Source of the DNA: Balaenoptera acutorostrata
Taxonomy: Eukaryota; Chordata; Mammalia; Artiodactyla; Balaenopteridae
DNA length: 64,000 nt
Direction: 5' to 3'
Assembly (NCBI RefSeq): GCF_949987535.1
Contig: NC_080074.1
Coordinates: forward strand, 28,045,268 to 28,109,267
Shown: piece by piece, positions 44,135 to 56,194 of the stretch
Numbering within the stretch: the stretch's first letter is position 1
Layout of the letters: each line of letters starts with the position of its first letter
Notes under the pieces: generated by a model
The model's input: only the letters and a program-made list of their open reading frames with translations
Told to the model about the DNA's origin: nothing
Database searches by the model: none
Translations under genes and position numbers: made by a program

Positions 44135-44230
44135 GCTTATTTAGTCCTTGCAATGTGGCAGACACTATAGAACCATGGTCTCACTTACTCCTTAGCACAA
44201 CCAGAAGAAGTGGCTCCTTGGACTTAGAAC
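44135..44230 (-). mobile_element. MIR/L2-like fragment, antisense
   Basis: 'gcttatttagtccttgcaat' and 'gtggcagacactatagaacc' followed by 'ctccttagcacaacc' resemble the reversed MIR 3' half. Confidence 0.5.
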
Positions 44231-44639
44231 TGAGATCACTTGTACCAATATGATTTAGTTATTGTTCCATGAAAACTTTTCCTGGGAAAGGTGAGACTGA
44301 AAACCAATAAATAAGTTCTCTGTTTGCTTCAGGAAATTTCTGCAGATCAGTTTATCTGAGATAACAGTCTGCTCGTCATGGGCAGACGTCTTGTTCTCAT
44401 TAAACCACAGTTACCTATCAAGACTTGCTTTAAGACTCTCACCTCCCTGTATGCATCAATCCTAAACAATTATGTCAGGATCTTAGCCCAACTTTAGGCC
44501 GTTCCCTTCTTGAAAGACCTGCTTGAAGTCACTTGAACCCAGAGCCTAAACCCTATAAAGATCCTCCCCTGACTTCCCTTTTCTGAGATACTATTAAGAC
44601 TTTGTCCTAGGAGTGCCTCCTTTATTCAGTTGTTTGGTA

Positions 44640-44810
44640 ATATTTTGGAGAGTTCAATAATCCTTATTTTACAATTGAGGGAAGAGAAGCCCAGAGAGTT
44701 TCGGTAATTTGTCCTAATTCACCCACTTAAGAGGTTCCGATCCAGGACTGTCTGACACCATCTCATGTTCCTCACCACTCTGCTATTCTGCCCTTCAGTT
44801 GGAATTAAAG
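44640..44810 (-). mobile_element. MIR SINE, antisense
   Basis: 'cttattttacaattgaggga', 'agagaagcccagagagtttc' and 'aagaggttccgatccaggac', then 'tgtctgacaccatctc', follow reversed MIR. Confidence 0.8.
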
Positions 44811-45412
44811 TCTAATTTTTCAGTTTTACCCCTGAAATTATTTGACTTTCTAAGATTTAAAAAAATATGTATATATATAAAAAATATGTCAATGGTACCT
44901 CAATTTTTAAAAATGCTCAGTTTCAAAAGGTAATGAAAAACTATCATTAGGCAGTATTGCAAGAAAGATCAGCAGCAAAATGTTAACTGGTGGGAGATCT
45001 GATTTATTGCTTATCTTATAAAACAAAACTAAACAAAATTTGCTACAAGTTCATAATCTCTGTTACATTAATTCTGCTATTCACTAATGAACTCTAATAT
45101 TAATAAATTAACTTATATATAATAAAAAAACTAAGTCATTATCTTGGTAACTGCTAAATAAAAGGAAATATTAAGCAAAAGAAAAAAAAATCCAAACAAT
45201 GGTCTAGTTTACAGTACCAAGAAAAGCAGTCGCTGTGTGCCCTTATGCATTTAAGTAGCCGCAGAAATTTAAGACTCAATTTCAAAATAAATTCCAGCAA
45301 TGGTAACTCACCAACATTCTCTAAATGAAGAATATGAGTCAAGCAAGAGCTAGGAGAACCAAGCTTATGATTGGTGTGACTTTTTTAAACTATTAGTGAA
45401 TTATTCAGCTGG
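44811..45412. other. AT-rich unassigned DNA
   Basis: Contains short A/T runs (44858-44890). No gene or repeat family recognised. Confidence 0.3.
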
Positions 45413-45856
45413 TATATTCATTTCCTAGGGCTACTGCAAAATTGGTGACTTAAAACAACAGAAATTTATTCTTTCACAGTTCTGAAGGCCTGTGTCAACA
45501 AAATCAAGGTGTCAACCTCAAGGTGTCAACAAGGCCATGTTCCCTCTAGAGGTTCTGAGGGACAATCCGTTCCATGCCTCTCTCCTAGCTTCTGGCAGCT
45601 CCTGGCAACCCTTGACATTCCTTGTTTTGGGGCTCATAATTCCAATCTCTGTTTCTGTCCTCATGTGACCTCCTCTCCTTTCTGTCTCTTATAAGGACAC
45701 TTGTCGTTGGATTTAAGGCTCAGTCTAATCCAGGATGATCTCATCTTGAGACCCTTATCTTAATTACATCTGCAAAGACCCGTATTCCAAATAAGGTCAC
45801 GTTCTGAGGTTCCAAGTGGACACATCCTTTGTGGGCCACAATTTAACCCATTACAG
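45413..45856 (+). mobile_element. LTR-like mammalian repeat, family not assigned
   Basis: 'attcatttcctagggctact', 'ttaaaacaacagaaatttat', 'cttataaggacacttgtcgt' and 'aattacatctgcaaagaccc', then 'aataaggtcacgttctgagg' and 'caatttaacccattaca', follow a very common mammalian solo-LTR-like repeat from end to end. It has no coding capacity. A short internal duplication of 'tcaaggtgtcaac' is present near 45506-45532. Confidence 0.75.
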
Positions 45857-46139
45857 ATGGTAACGTTTATTACTGACCCTGTGTTATCATCAGCATTATC
45901 ATGTCCAAAATAAAAATGCCAACCAAAAATAATACAAGGAATAACGTAACAATATCTCCTTTACATATATGCACTCTTTGAAAAAATTGATATTAAAGTA
46001 CTTTCTATGGGGTATTCCAGTGATCATATGATGTTTGATTATGGCAATGCATATATGGAATTTTAAAATACCTTATTCATATCACTGATTGTGATGTAGA
46101 TACAATGACTTTGTGAACAGATCATTTTTCAGAAATGTA

Positions 46140-46250
46140 TCAAATGTTTATCTAGAGCCTTTGGTGTTCCAGGCACTAGAGAGGTACCTCAATGATGACA
46201 GTATTGTCAAGGCTCTTGCCTTCTGCAGTTTGCAAAAAAGAGAAAAGTGA
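46140..46250 (+). mobile_element. L2 3' end fragment
   Basis: 'ggtgttccaggcactagaga' and 'caatgatgacagtattgtca' followed by 'aggctcttgccttctg' match L2 loosely. Confidence 0.6.
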
Positions 46251-47195
46251 AAAGGAAGATGATGAAGTGGTAACTTGGTCCCAACTTTAAACCATCAGTG
46301 GAAGAAAATGGTAATGCTCAAAATATGATTCCTGTAGATGTTAACAAAATTATTTATAAAAACTCTACTGTATTTTCTTCCTTTTTCACCTCCACATTGA
46401 CAGTATAACAGGGTAATTTCTGAACCACAGAATTTAGTCAATCAGAATTTTGCAAACTGTTTGACCCTGTAAAAATACATTTTACATTGTGATCAAGTAT
46501 ATGTATCACTGAACTCAGTTTCACGAAACAATATTTACTGTTATAACCATGATGCCTTCTGATATTTTCTATTCCATTGTATTTCATTAGTGATCTAAAT
46601 TCAAAACTAATGGGTAACCACAGTTTATTAAATAACATTACCCCCTCCTCTCCATATCTACCCAACACACACATATTAACAAGACTTGGTAACGAGTGGC
46701 ATTCTTGCATTTTGTGCAATAAATATTTAGACGTAGCCTCATTCACATGACTTTGGTAGGAATGATATTTCTGGTGACTTTAAAGACACAGTTAAATAGT
46801 TGACAAAACCCCACATTAGGTGATTTTACATTACCTTGCATATTGTTAGAACACATTTTTTTCTGAATATATTAAAGCCTTCACATCATTAATAAATAAC
46901 ACTCTGCATCTTTCCTCCACAAACCAATTTTTGCGACTGCCCTATAGTAGCTTCAGCTTGCTCGCAGCTTTGGGTTGCCATGGCACTGACTCTTGCTATT
47001 TCTGGGTGAGCTTATAATTCTCCAGCTCTCTGCTGGCTCAGTCACTCAGAGCTTCTGTGACTCTATTCCAAATTGTTAGCAGAGAGCCTCTGGGTTGTTC
47101 ACCGTGGTCAGCTGCTCACATCTGGTGTGGTCAGCAGTGACCTGAATGAGGGGCTCATGTAGGACCAGTGGTGGCTTTTCCCCGGGTCTCTAAGA
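46251..47195. other. no recognised feature
   Basis: About 950 bp. The minus-strand frame of 102 codons at 46438-46746 has no known motif. Confidence 0.3.
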
Positions 47196-47199
47196 GGGT

Positions 47200-47745
47200 A
47201 GGTAGCAGTCAGGGTCCCAGCAGAAGTAGATGAGGCACTGAAATTGGGAAAATTGGGGTAGATTTTAATAAAAATGTGATTTACAAAGGTCCTTGCAGGG
47301 TGTAAGAAAACCACAAGAAACAACGAGGGAGATTAGTACAGTGTCTTTAGGTTAGTAATTATAGGGTGCCACTACCATGACTTGGCCCAAAGGGGCAATG
47401 GGAGGGAGCAGTTACAGAACTTGGAGAAAGAGAGATCTGGGTGGAGAGGTCTGCTCCACAGTAACTGTGGCCTTTGGTCAAGTGACCCCACAGGGAGGGC
47501 ACTCAACCTCACTCTCTTTCCCTCTTCCAGTTTCCTGCTGGTTCTCCCCCTATTATAAGTCCAACAGGACTGGAAGCCAGAGGGCAAGAAGGAGCACATT
47601 GCTGTGGGTCAGGATCCAGAAGCAGAGAGCAGGAAGGAGCAGGGCTCTAGAAGAACAAATGCAAAGTATCTTGAAGCATAGGAGGTATGGACAAGGAGGG
47701 AATGATTGGCATCTCAAGTGCAGGGGGAGGTCAGGAAGGTTTCTA
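47200..47745 (+). mobile_element. interspersed repeat, LTR-like, family not assigned
   Basis: 'gtcagggtcccagcagaagt', 'aaattgggaaaattggggta', 'gatttacaaaggtccttgca' and 'ttcctgctggttctcccc', then 'ggaagccagagggcaag', follow a recurrent mammalian repeat. The 167-codon plus frame at 47377-47880 runs through it and into flanking DNA, and is not a gene. Confidence 0.55.
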
Positions 47746-47900
47746 GAGGTTCTGGCATCTTTAGTTTTATATACTGCCGCTAAAGATTTAGGGAACCCCC
47801 ACCCCCACCCAGTGTCAGGTACCATCCTAAGAGCAGCATCTGTTTTAACTTTTTCCAGTCTCCACCACCCTCAGTGGTAACTACTATCCTGGTTTCTAAT

Positions 47901-48268
47901 GCCAGGAATGATTTTTTTTGTTTTGTTTTGGCTGCGTTGGGTCTTCGTTGCTGCGCGCGGGCTTCCTCTAGTTGCGGTGAGCGGGGGCTGCTCTTCGTTG
48001 TGGTGCGCGGGCTTCTCATTGCAGTGGCTTCTCTTGTTGCAGAGCACGGGCTCTAGGCACGCAGGCTTCAGTAGTTGTGGCGTGCGGGCTTCAGTAGTTG
48101 TGGCTCGTGGGCTCTAGAGCGCAGGCTCAGTAGTTGTGGCTCACGGGCTTAGTTGATCTGCGGCATGTGGGATCTTCCTGGACCAGGGCTCGAACCCGTG
48201 TCCCCTGCATTGGCAGGCAGATTCTTAACCACGGCACCACCAGGGAAGCCCCGCCAGGAACAATTTTT
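47901..48268 (-). mobile_element. CHR-type SINE, antisense, long form, with imperfect 16-bp TSD
   Basis: The body is about 47917-48252, with three 'cagtagttgtgg(c)' modules and the B box. Flanks are GCCAGGAATGATTTTT (47901-47916) and GCCAGGAACAATTTTT (48253-48268): a 16-bp duplication with two differences. Confidence 0.95.
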
Positions 48269-48362
48269 GCCTGTGTTTGACCTTTATGTATTGACATCAT
48301 ACAGCACTAATTCTTTTGTGTGATCTCTTTGCTCAATATTACGTTTGCAACAACAGCCTTAT

Positions 48363-48865
48363 TTTTTATTGGAGTAAAATACACATAACATAAAATTTAC
48401 CATTTTAACCATTTTTCCAGCTTTAATGAGGTATAATTGACAAAAATTGTATGTACTTTAGTTGCACAACTTGATGTTTTGATATACGTATACATTGTGA
48501 AATAATCACCACAATCAAGCTAATTAACATGTTCCATTATCTCATATAGTTATCATTTTCTTTTTTTCATTTTGACTGTTTTTAAGTATACAGTTCAGTG
48601 GCGTTAAGTACATTAACAATATCGTGCATCGATCTCCTCTATCCATCTCCATTACTTTTTCATCATCTCAAACTGAAACTCTCTACCCATTAAACAATAC
48701 CTTGCCCCCATTCTCTCCTCCCTCCAGCCCCTGGAGAAAGCTCTATTCTACTCTGTCTCTATGAATTTGCCTGTTCTAGGTTCTATGAATTTGCTTGTTC
48801 TAGGTACTTCAGATGAGTGAAATAATACAATATTCATCCTCTTATGTCTAGGTTTTTTCACTTAG
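48363..48865 (-). mobile_element. old L1 3' portion, antisense
   Basis: 'acataacataaaatttacca', 'atgaggtataattgacaaaa', 'gtgaaataatcaccacaatc' and 'aagtatacagttcagtggcg', then 'ctctatgaatttgcctgttc', match the reversed 3' part of old mammalian L1. Confidence 0.85.
48758..48805. repeat. 24-bp tandem duplication within the L1
   Basis: 'tctatgaatttgcctgttct' plus 'aggt' is directly followed by a copy with one change (cctg to cttg). Confidence 0.93.
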
Positions 48866-48867
48866 CA

Positions 48868-49000
48868 TAATGTTTTCCAGTTTTAAATTGTGATCTTCAT
48901 TTTATGGATGAGGAAACTGAGGTGCAGAATCATTAAGGAAGCAAATGGTGAACCCAGGCTATGAACCCAGGCAATCTGGCTCCGGAGCCTGAGTACTTAG
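48868..49000 (-). mobile_element. MIR SINE, antisense
   Basis: 'cattttatggatgaggaaac', 'tgaggtgcagaatcatta' and 'gaacccaggcaatctggctc' followed by 'cggagcctgagtactt' are near-canonical. Confidence 0.92.
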
Positions 49001-50080
49001 TGCTTCATTAGGCTGTTCATCAGTGGATCTTGTTTTCACAGTCAGTGATAGCTGTTTAAATCATGGGCTAGCTGGATGGCTCTGACTACTTCTGAGTCTA
49101 CCCACCCAAAGTCAGACAACTTGAAATCCACATTTTCTCTCCTGTGTTACAAAAGGAAGAGTTTCCCTTTGTTGCCTGTGTCTGGTTAAAAGGGCAAACT
49201 TTTCCTTCTAATCACAGACTCTTAGTAGACTGCTTCTGCAGTCCTGGCCATTTGTCAGTTTCTAGGATTACTCTGCTCTCATCCCTAGTCTGGTTTCCCA
49301 CTCCAGAGCCGACATTTGGTTGTCTCAACTCCCCATTGGGTAGAACTCATCTTCCCACCACTCATAACTGCATACAGTTTGCTCAAATTAGTTTGGTGCA
49401 GAACCTGCTCTTCACATGAGAACCAGATCAATCCCTTTTGAAGCCAAAGATGCCAGTCTGGCTACTGTTAGGAATGAGGGAGCCCAGTTGGCAGACACTA
49501 ATCTGTCTCATCCAAAGTGAATTCAGGGGCCAACAGAGCCCGAGTCCAAGCTCCTCCCTGTCTTTGTGCAGTCAAACCACAGAGAACTCATGTGAATTTA
49601 CAAACAGCCCACGCATGTCTGACTTTTCCTTGCCAAACCCCTCGAATTCCCACATCTTAGAATGCTGGATGCCGAGAAAAGGCAGGTAGCCATAACTATC
49701 TTGGATGGCATGACCCAGCACGCAAGGGAGCTCTCCAGCAAAGAGGTGCTGTCCTTTCAATACAGGGAAAATGCAACAGCACCATGTCATAAGTGTATTT
49801 TTTAATTTGGGAATTTTCAAACATAAGGCCCCCTATATACCTATCCCCCAGATTAAAAAATTATCAATATTCTGACAACAGATTTTCTTCGGTAATGGAA
49901 TGAATTACATTATCTTTCTGGTCCCATTTGTTATCAAAGACAAGTGACAATCTAACTGAAATGCTGTATCATTCTCCTATATCGGGTCTTTATTACAGTG
50001 TTTTGTGGCTCAGTCTTCCTCTCTACGCTCTCCTCTTGTGCAATCTCATCCAAGTACGGGCTTTAAGTGATGCTTGGACT
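49001..50080. other. no gene; possible old repeat at about 49800-50030
   Basis: 'gggaattttcaaacataagg', 'tatccccca' and 'tgctgtatcattctcc' recall an old L1-derived segment, but are weak. The rest is single-copy-looking. Confidence 0.3.
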
Positions 50081-50084
50081 TGTC

Positions 50085-50620
50085 AGAAATCACTTGGCTG
50101 CAAGTAACAGAAACTCAACTCAAATATCCGAAGCAAAAATGGGAATTCATTGATTCACATGATCACGAACTTCATTTCTGGAATAACAGCATCAAGGGAC
50201 TCAATGCTACATCAGCACATTGCCCATCACCCTTGGTCACTTGAATCTGTTTTTTGCTGTGTTGACCTCATTCTCATTAGGCTATGACCCCAAGGTGATA
50301 AAAAAAAAAAAGCCCTTGTGTCTCTAAGCTTTTACTGTACCAGTTTAGCAATCCTGCCAGAAAGAGGACAGGACTTCTGTTCCTGATTATTTCATCAAAA
50401 ATCTTTTGGCTAATTCTTATTGAATTGACCTAATTCATTTGAGCATCCCTTAAGAATCACTGTGACCAGGTGGACATATGCTGACTGTCCAGTCTTGCTA
50501 CTTGGCCAGAGGAGGGCTTGGCACTTTGATTAACAGCCCCATCAAGATTATTAACCAAGAAAGAGGAATATTTCCCCAAAAGAAAATCAGGATACTTTTA
50601 GCAAAAGACATGGAACATTA
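50085..50620 (+). repeat. ancient interspersed repeat, second copy of the 1.8-kb family
   Basis: 'ggctgcaagtaacagaaact', 'caactcaaatatccgaagca' and 'gggaattcattgattcacat' are the same motif sequence as at 1800 and 53060. Family not assigned. Confidence 0.5.
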
Positions 50621-50639
50621 TGCTAGACACCACTATTCC

Positions 50640-50815
50640 ATCTACGTGTTGATAACTCCCAAATTTATTTCTCCTTATCCTAGGCTTCAACCCTGAACTC
50701 CAGGTGCAAATACCCAACAGCCCCCTTGACATATCTCACAGACATCTCAAACTTGACCTGTTCAACATGTATCTCCTGGTTTTGAGCACCCTGCTCCCAC
50801 TCTGTCTCCTTCTTG
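50640..50815 (-). mobile_element. L2 internal fragment, antisense
   Basis: 'acatatctcacagacatctc' and 'aaacttgacctgttcaacat' followed by 'gtatctcctggtttt' match antisense L2 ('ggatgtctaataggcatctcaaacttaacatgtcc'). Confidence 0.72.
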
Positions 50816-50944
50816 TATGCCCTTTGGTTACAACAAGAACTGGCAGAGGGAATGTATTGGAAGGCTTTGGGACTCACAGAATTGATTGGAGGCTGGAGTC
50901 CTGGGCTTGGGCAATAGGAAGCACAGCAGCTGCCTTATGAAGGA

Positions 50945-51518
50945 AAATTTTGTTAGGAAGCTGAATTACCGTATGATCCAGCAATTCCATTTCTTCATAC
51001 GTACACAAAAGAATTGAAAGCAAGGACTTGAACAGATATTTGTACACCAATGTTTACAGCAGCATACTGACAATTGTGAAAAGGTGGAAGAAACTCAAAA
51101 GTCCACAGATGAATGGATAAACAAAATGTGGTATATACATACAATGGAAAATTATGCAGCCTTTAAAAGGAAATTCTGATACATGCTACAATATGAATGA
51201 AACTTGAAAACATTATGCTGAATGAAATGTCAGACACAAGAAAACTAATACTATGTAATTTCACTATATAGGGTGCCTAGAACAGACAAATTCATAGAGA
51301 CAGAAAGTAGAATGCTGGTTGCCAGGGGCTGTGGGGAAAATGGGGAGTTACTGTATAATGGGTACAGAGTTTCATCTTGGGATAATAGAAAAGTTCTGGA
51401 AATGAATGGAGGTGATGGTTGCACAGCAATGTGAAGAAATTAATGTCACTCAATTGTATACTCAGAAAAAGCTAAAATAATAAATTTTATATTATATATA
51501 TTTTACTGCAGTAAAAAA
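50945..51518 (+). mobile_element. L1 3' end, sense
   Basis: 'ttaccgtatgatccagcaat', 'gtccacagatgaatggataa', 'ggttgccaggggctgtgggg', 'gaaatgaatggaggtgatgg' and 'aattgtatactcag' follow the sense 3' end of an L1MA/L1M-class element down to its tail. ORF2 remnants at the left carry several stops. Confidence 0.92.
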
Positions 51519-51519
51519 C

Positions 51520-51600
51520 AATAATGGCTTTCTCACAGGGTAGTTTCAAGCATGAACGAGATGATGCATGTCATCACTTACCATAGCTGGTATTCAGTTA
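51520..51600 (+). mobile_element. MIR 3' fragment
   Basis: 'acaataatggctttctcaca' and 'gggtagtttcaagcatgaac' followed by 'gagatgatgcatgtc' resemble the sense MIR 3' half. Confidence 0.55.
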
Positions 51601-52735
51601 AATTGGCGTGAAATGAGTGGCAAACAAGGAGAAGCTTTTAGCCTTGAAACATTTCTCAGCAGGGACATGATGTGCACGCAGGACATAGTGAACAGCATCC
51701 TGGTAAAAAGTATTAATGGATGTACTGTGTACCTGGTGGCCTTTACCAACATCCATTCTGCCATAGCCTGACCCAGGTTGAGTGGAGGGAAGTCTTTCCC
51801 CTGAGAGCACACTGGATCCTTCTCACTGTTTTACGCTAAAGCAGGCTAACAGGCCTGGGAAATAAACTGACTTTGAGAGTAGTGACCAAATGCTGGGGTG
51901 TCTCCCACAGTCAACAACAGAGGCCTTCACCATCTTCTTACATGGGTGGTGGTGGTGGGCTCAGGGTTGGGATTGGGCTTCTCTGGACTTCCTTCTGCGA
52001 ATGCAGCCCTGCCTGCAGCCTCTTCTGTAATTCCCCTTCTTGGCAAAGAAACGTCACCCACCCAGCCCTTGAAGTGGAAGAAACTGATCCTTAACTCCAG
52101 TGTGAGCAGTCTCAGGGAATGACCAGTTCACAATATGTAATATTGTGTAATAACAGGGATTCTGAATTTAGAGAACTGATGCTTTGCCTCCCAATGGTGC
52201 CTCTGCGTCCAAAAAAGCCTCTCGATTTTCCTATCAGCTTGAGCTCTCTTGCTCCCATTCCCCAGGTCCTAGAGAAAACCACACTCTTCCTGGCAGGTTC
52301 TAGGCTCATGTCCTGGTTTAGATAAAACTGTTCTTTGATTAGCTTCCTGTGTACCATCCAGAACTGATGCTCTTCCTCTTGGGTCCCCAAACCAGTTCTT
52401 CCCAACTAGTCTGGTGTTTATGTGTCCAGCTTAACCTTCCAAAGCTTCTCCTGCTGCCCCCCATGCCTTTGTTCACTGAATCACTTCAGGTCTGAACACC
52501 ACCTCATGGGCTTTTCCATTCACGGTTTCATCTCTAATCATTTCTTTTACTTGTTAGCTTAGGGATGACTTCTCTACCTTCTGGTACATTTTTGCTGTTG
52601 ACTTCAGTCAGGTCTCTTGCAAGCCTTGGTAGATTGCAAGTAGAGCAGGGGAAGAACCCTTATCACTCATAAATATAACCCATGTGAAACTGAAGCATCT
52701 CACTTCCCCATCTCAAGGCTGTGTGAGTAGAGGAC
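51601..52735. other. 1.1 kb with no recognised feature
   Basis: Frames up to 97 codons occur on both strands and overlap. None carries a recognisable motif. A short 'ggtggtggtgg' run lies at 51944-51958. Confidence 0.35.
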
Positions 52736-52737
52736 GG

Positions 52738-52960
52738 AGAGCATCATCGCCTAACAGTACAGGCTCTGGGGCTAGCCTGTCACTCATAAATTGGGTACCT
52801 TGGGCACATCTCATCTTTCTGTGCCTCAGCCTTCCTCTCTGAAAACAGAAGTCATAGTAAGAGTAACCATTTCATGGGACTGTTGTGAGGATTGTGTTAA
52901 TATATGGAAAGTACTTAGAATAGACCTGGCACATAGTAAGTCCTCGATAAATATGGCTTC
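52738..52960 (+). mobile_element. MIR SINE, near full length
   Basis: 'acagtacaggctctggggct', 'ctttctgtgcctcagccttc', 'gggactgttgtgaggattgt' and 'agacctggcacatagtaagt' cover head to tail. Confidence 0.94.
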
Positions 52961-53059
52961 GTCAAAAAATTTACAGAGATCTGTCCTTAACTGTTTTGAG
53001 GCAGTGGCAATGGAAGGGTGGGGGACACATTCACTTGTATTGCACAACACGTAACCAAA

Positions 53060-53425
53060 TTTCTTGTATTCGGACTCTTTTGGTTACAAGTGACAGAAAC
53101 TCAATTTAAATCATCTTAAGGAAAAAAGGGAAAGGAAGAATTGATACTTTTAATTGATACTTTTACTCTAGTAAACATACTAGAGCAGCTCAAGGAAAAG
53201 CTTTAGGAATCTCTGTTTCAAAAACTGGGATTTTCTTTCTCCCCTCTGTCTCTATCTCTACTCCTTATGTTTTCTCCTACTGCAGATGGCATAGGCTTTT
53301 CTGCATCACAAGGACTATGTCTGCTGACCAACCTAGCATAGCCATGTCAGCAGGAAAAATGTTCCTCCTCTATGCTGTATTAGTTAAAACAGGCCAGGAT
53401 GATGTAACACACATACCCAACCATG
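53060..53425 (+). repeat. ancient interspersed repeat, third copy of the 1.8-kb family
   Basis: 'ggttacaagtgacagaaact', 'caatttaaatcatcttaagg' and 'aaaaaagggaaaggaagaat' repeat the motif order seen at 1800 and 50085. It carries a small local duplication 'ttgatacttttaattgatac' at 53140-53165. Confidence 0.5.
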
Positions 53426-53439
53426 TGGATATGTTCACA

Positions 53440-53870
53440 GTATGCCTCAGGGTGGGTTCTCCAAGAAGCAGACTCTGAAAGTTTGGTGTGTAGGATGTTT
53501 ATTAGAGAGTATTCTTAGATTTAAAATCTGTAGAAAAGAAGGAAATGAAGCAGGATTGGGCAAGACAGAAGCTGAGCTCAAGTCAGGCCTGGTGACCACC
53601 TTGGTCATCCCCACAGAAGCCCTGGAGCTGAGGTGGCTTGTTAGTGATGCCCCGAGTTAGACTGCAGTGGCTGTACATGCACTCTTGTGTCGGTTGATCT
53701 CTGGGTGTAGGCTTTCCCCGAGGGGTATGACCTTGGGTGGGGCAACTCTCCTAGAGCTGAGGCAGTCCCTGAAGGGGCTGACTGCGCTCCCTCAGTTGGG
53801 ATAATAAGTCTTTCATTGAAATGGAACCTGAGTGGCGGGTCGCAGTGTCCATCATACAGTAGAAATTTAC
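53440..53870 (+). mobile_element. interspersed repeat, LTR-like, family not assigned
   Basis: 'gggtgggttctccaagaagc', 'gtaggatgtttattagagag', 'gttagactgcagtggctgta', 'gctgaggcagtccctgaagg' and 'ggctgactgcgctccctcag' follow a known mammalian repeat order. Confidence 0.5.
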
Positions 53871-54530
53871 CTCTTGCTCATATTATAGTCCTGGCAGGTG
53901 TTCAGCTAGGCAAGTAGGCTGTCTTCCATGCAGTTATTCAAGAACCCAGGCTCCTTCCATCTGTGGCATCACCAAAACATAGAACCTCATTGTCATCTGT
54001 ATCCAGCTGCAAGAAGACGGTAAAATGTGGAGGAGCACGTGGTGGAGGATTATATAGGCCAGGTCTAAAAGTGTCACACATCACTTCTGTTCATATTCTT
54101 TTGACATAGTAACGCTAACTGCAAGGGAGTCTGCGTACCAAGAAGAAGAGGAAATGGATCTTGGTGAACAGCTATCAGTCTCTACCCTCCCCATCATTCA
54201 CTGGCTTCTGACACCAGACCTTCTCACTACATAAAACCTCCTAGAAAATGGTTGCTTCTCCCATGGGCCTCCTGCTCATCACCTGCTCCAAATCCTGATG
54301 AACATGATTCTCTCATTACTGATTTATGTCCTCCAGATCCTCTTGGTTTTCTTTTCACACTGAAGACTTTAAGTCTTCTTCAGAGTAGGTAGAATCCCTT
54401 GATAATGCTTCTCCCATAAGCCCCATCATCCTCCTCTCCTGGGAGCCTTTCCAATCTGGCAGCTCCCCAACCTTCTCTTCTTCTCCCTCCTTCTCTCAAG
54501 TTAAGACATGGAACTCACACAGACACACAG
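53871..54530. other. no gene recognised
   Basis: C/T-rich at 54410-54500. 54110-54140 repeats 'ctgcaagggagtctg' from the 1.8-kb family and may be its displaced 3' part. Confidence 0.3.
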
Positions 54531-54534
54531 ACAC

Positions 54535-54535
54535 A

Positions 54536-54567
<32 letters not shown>
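54535..54567. repeat. (AC)n microsatellite
   Basis: About sixteen AC units after interrupted ACAG units. Confidence 0.93.
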
Positions 54568-54570
<3 letters not shown>

Positions 54571-54804
54571 GTCACTGACTCCTGAAACGTGCCTTCCTCT
54601 TGACTATGCTTAAGACACTGAACTCTCATGGGTTTCCCCTTATTTTTTTAAAATTTTTGCTGTGTTCTGTCTGACTTAATGTTCAGCTGCTTTCTACATC
54701 TGGTTTTAAGGGTCCAACTGGAAGGGAATCTGAGCCTTTTGCACAGGTCCTAAAAGATAGGCATTGAGTAAGTTCTTCCCTCCATTTCTCCCTCCCGTCC
54801 TTCC

Positions 54805-55160
54805 TCCCTCTCCCTGTGGCAGAGGTAGCTCACTGACTACCAAAGGCTCACACTCTCTTTCCATTGTGTGAGTTCTTATGACTAAGCAGTGCCATGAAAC
54901 TAGTTTGGGCCAATGGAATGAGGGCAGAAGTCATTTGTGTCACTTCCAGCCAAGGTGGACTGTGCCTTCCCCGTGCTCTGTTTCCTGTTTGCAGCACCCT
55001 TAGAGACAGACCATGTGTTGAAGATGGCAGTGTCACAGGTCAGAAGAAGGCTGGATCCCTGGGTTACCACTCAGAGGAGAGTTGCCCAACCAGGCACATC
55101 TGCTTCAGACTTTGCATGAGTCTTTGCATAAATTGGGCTTGTTACTGGACTTGCATTTAG
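54805..55160 (+). mobile_element. MLT1-like LTR fragment
   Basis: 'gtttgggccaatggaatgag', 'ggcagaagtcatttgtgtca', 'cttccagccaaggtgg', 'gaagatggcagtgtcacag' and 'ctggatccctgggttacca' match the MLT1-class LTR body. Confidence 0.65.
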
Positions 55161-55189
55161 CCTACTCTAATACACACTCTTTCCTTTAT

Positions 55190-55580
55190 TTCTTAGCCCC
55201 TACTATTTGTCAAGCACTATGCTGGGTATTAAGGATGCAAAGGTAAGTAAAACATAGTCCCTGCACTCAAGGATCTCACAATTTAGGGGGAGAAATCAAT
55301 GTATACTTAGATATTGATGTAACACTGTATTAAGTCCTGCATTTCCGATATGTACAGAGTATTATGGGAAAGTGGAGTGAGATATCTAAGTCAGCCTGCA
55401 TGGGGATGGTAGTGGGCATGGAAAGGATGGCTAGAGGTCAGCTAGGTGACAGGTATTCCAAAGAGATGGGCGTGAACAAAGGCAGAAGCCGGGAAAGCAA
55501 GTTCATGGGTATATATGTGTGGTCGGGAAAAGGGGTAAGAGGATTAAAAAACCAGGAAATTTTCACTAGGATGATGTGCT
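55190..55580 (+). mobile_element. L2 3' region
   Basis: 'actatttgtcaagcactatg', 'gcaaaggtaagtaaaacata' and 'ccctgcactcaaggatctca', then 'attccaaagagatggg' and 'tgaacaaaggcagaagcc', follow L2 in order. Confidence 0.8.
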
Positions 55581-56189
55581 ATTAGTGTGATTCTAAAGGA
55601 GGAGAATTTTACTCAGCAGAGACAATTGTAACAAATTCTCAAATTTAATTAAAGCTTTACTTAAAAGTAATAGTTGTCCTGTGGGACCACAATACCTCTG
55701 ACTCTCCAGGGGAAGACGTTATTGGGACTCAACTTCAGAGGTTTATTTTCACATAATCCTTAAACTCTAATGAATGCTTGATTCCAGTGGAGCATAACTC
55801 TACTCAAAGGGAATCAAACTGCTGTTTTAGAGACAATTTCATATGTTTTTTATTTCCTGTGTGCTGAGCAAATCTGCTTTTTATGGGGTATCACCTGTTC
55901 ATGCTGCTTTCCAGAGAGTTCTAGTAGCCACTGGATGACACAAGCCTAGCTTAAGTCCTGGTTCCACTGATTGTATTACATTGAACTATATGAGATGGTC
56001 AGTAGTTGACCGTTTTGTACCTAAAAGATGACAGTTTCATAAGGTTCTACCTGATATAACCATGGGTGGGGTGGAAGGTTGAATTCTCGGTCTTAATTCT
56101 TTATTCCTTGTAGTAATATTATACATTCATGTACACATTTATATATATATATATGGCACATAATATTATGCAGTCATATAGTCCAATAA
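55581..56189. other. no recognised feature
   Basis: AT-rich, with a short (TA)n tract at 56139-56153. No gene or named repeat. Confidence 0.3.
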
Positions 56190-56194
56190 TAGGA

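Noticed and set aside
47377..47880. 167-codon plus-strand open frame, the longest in the window
   Set aside because: It runs through an LTR-like repeat into flanking DNA, has no recognisable domain and no splice or promoter context.
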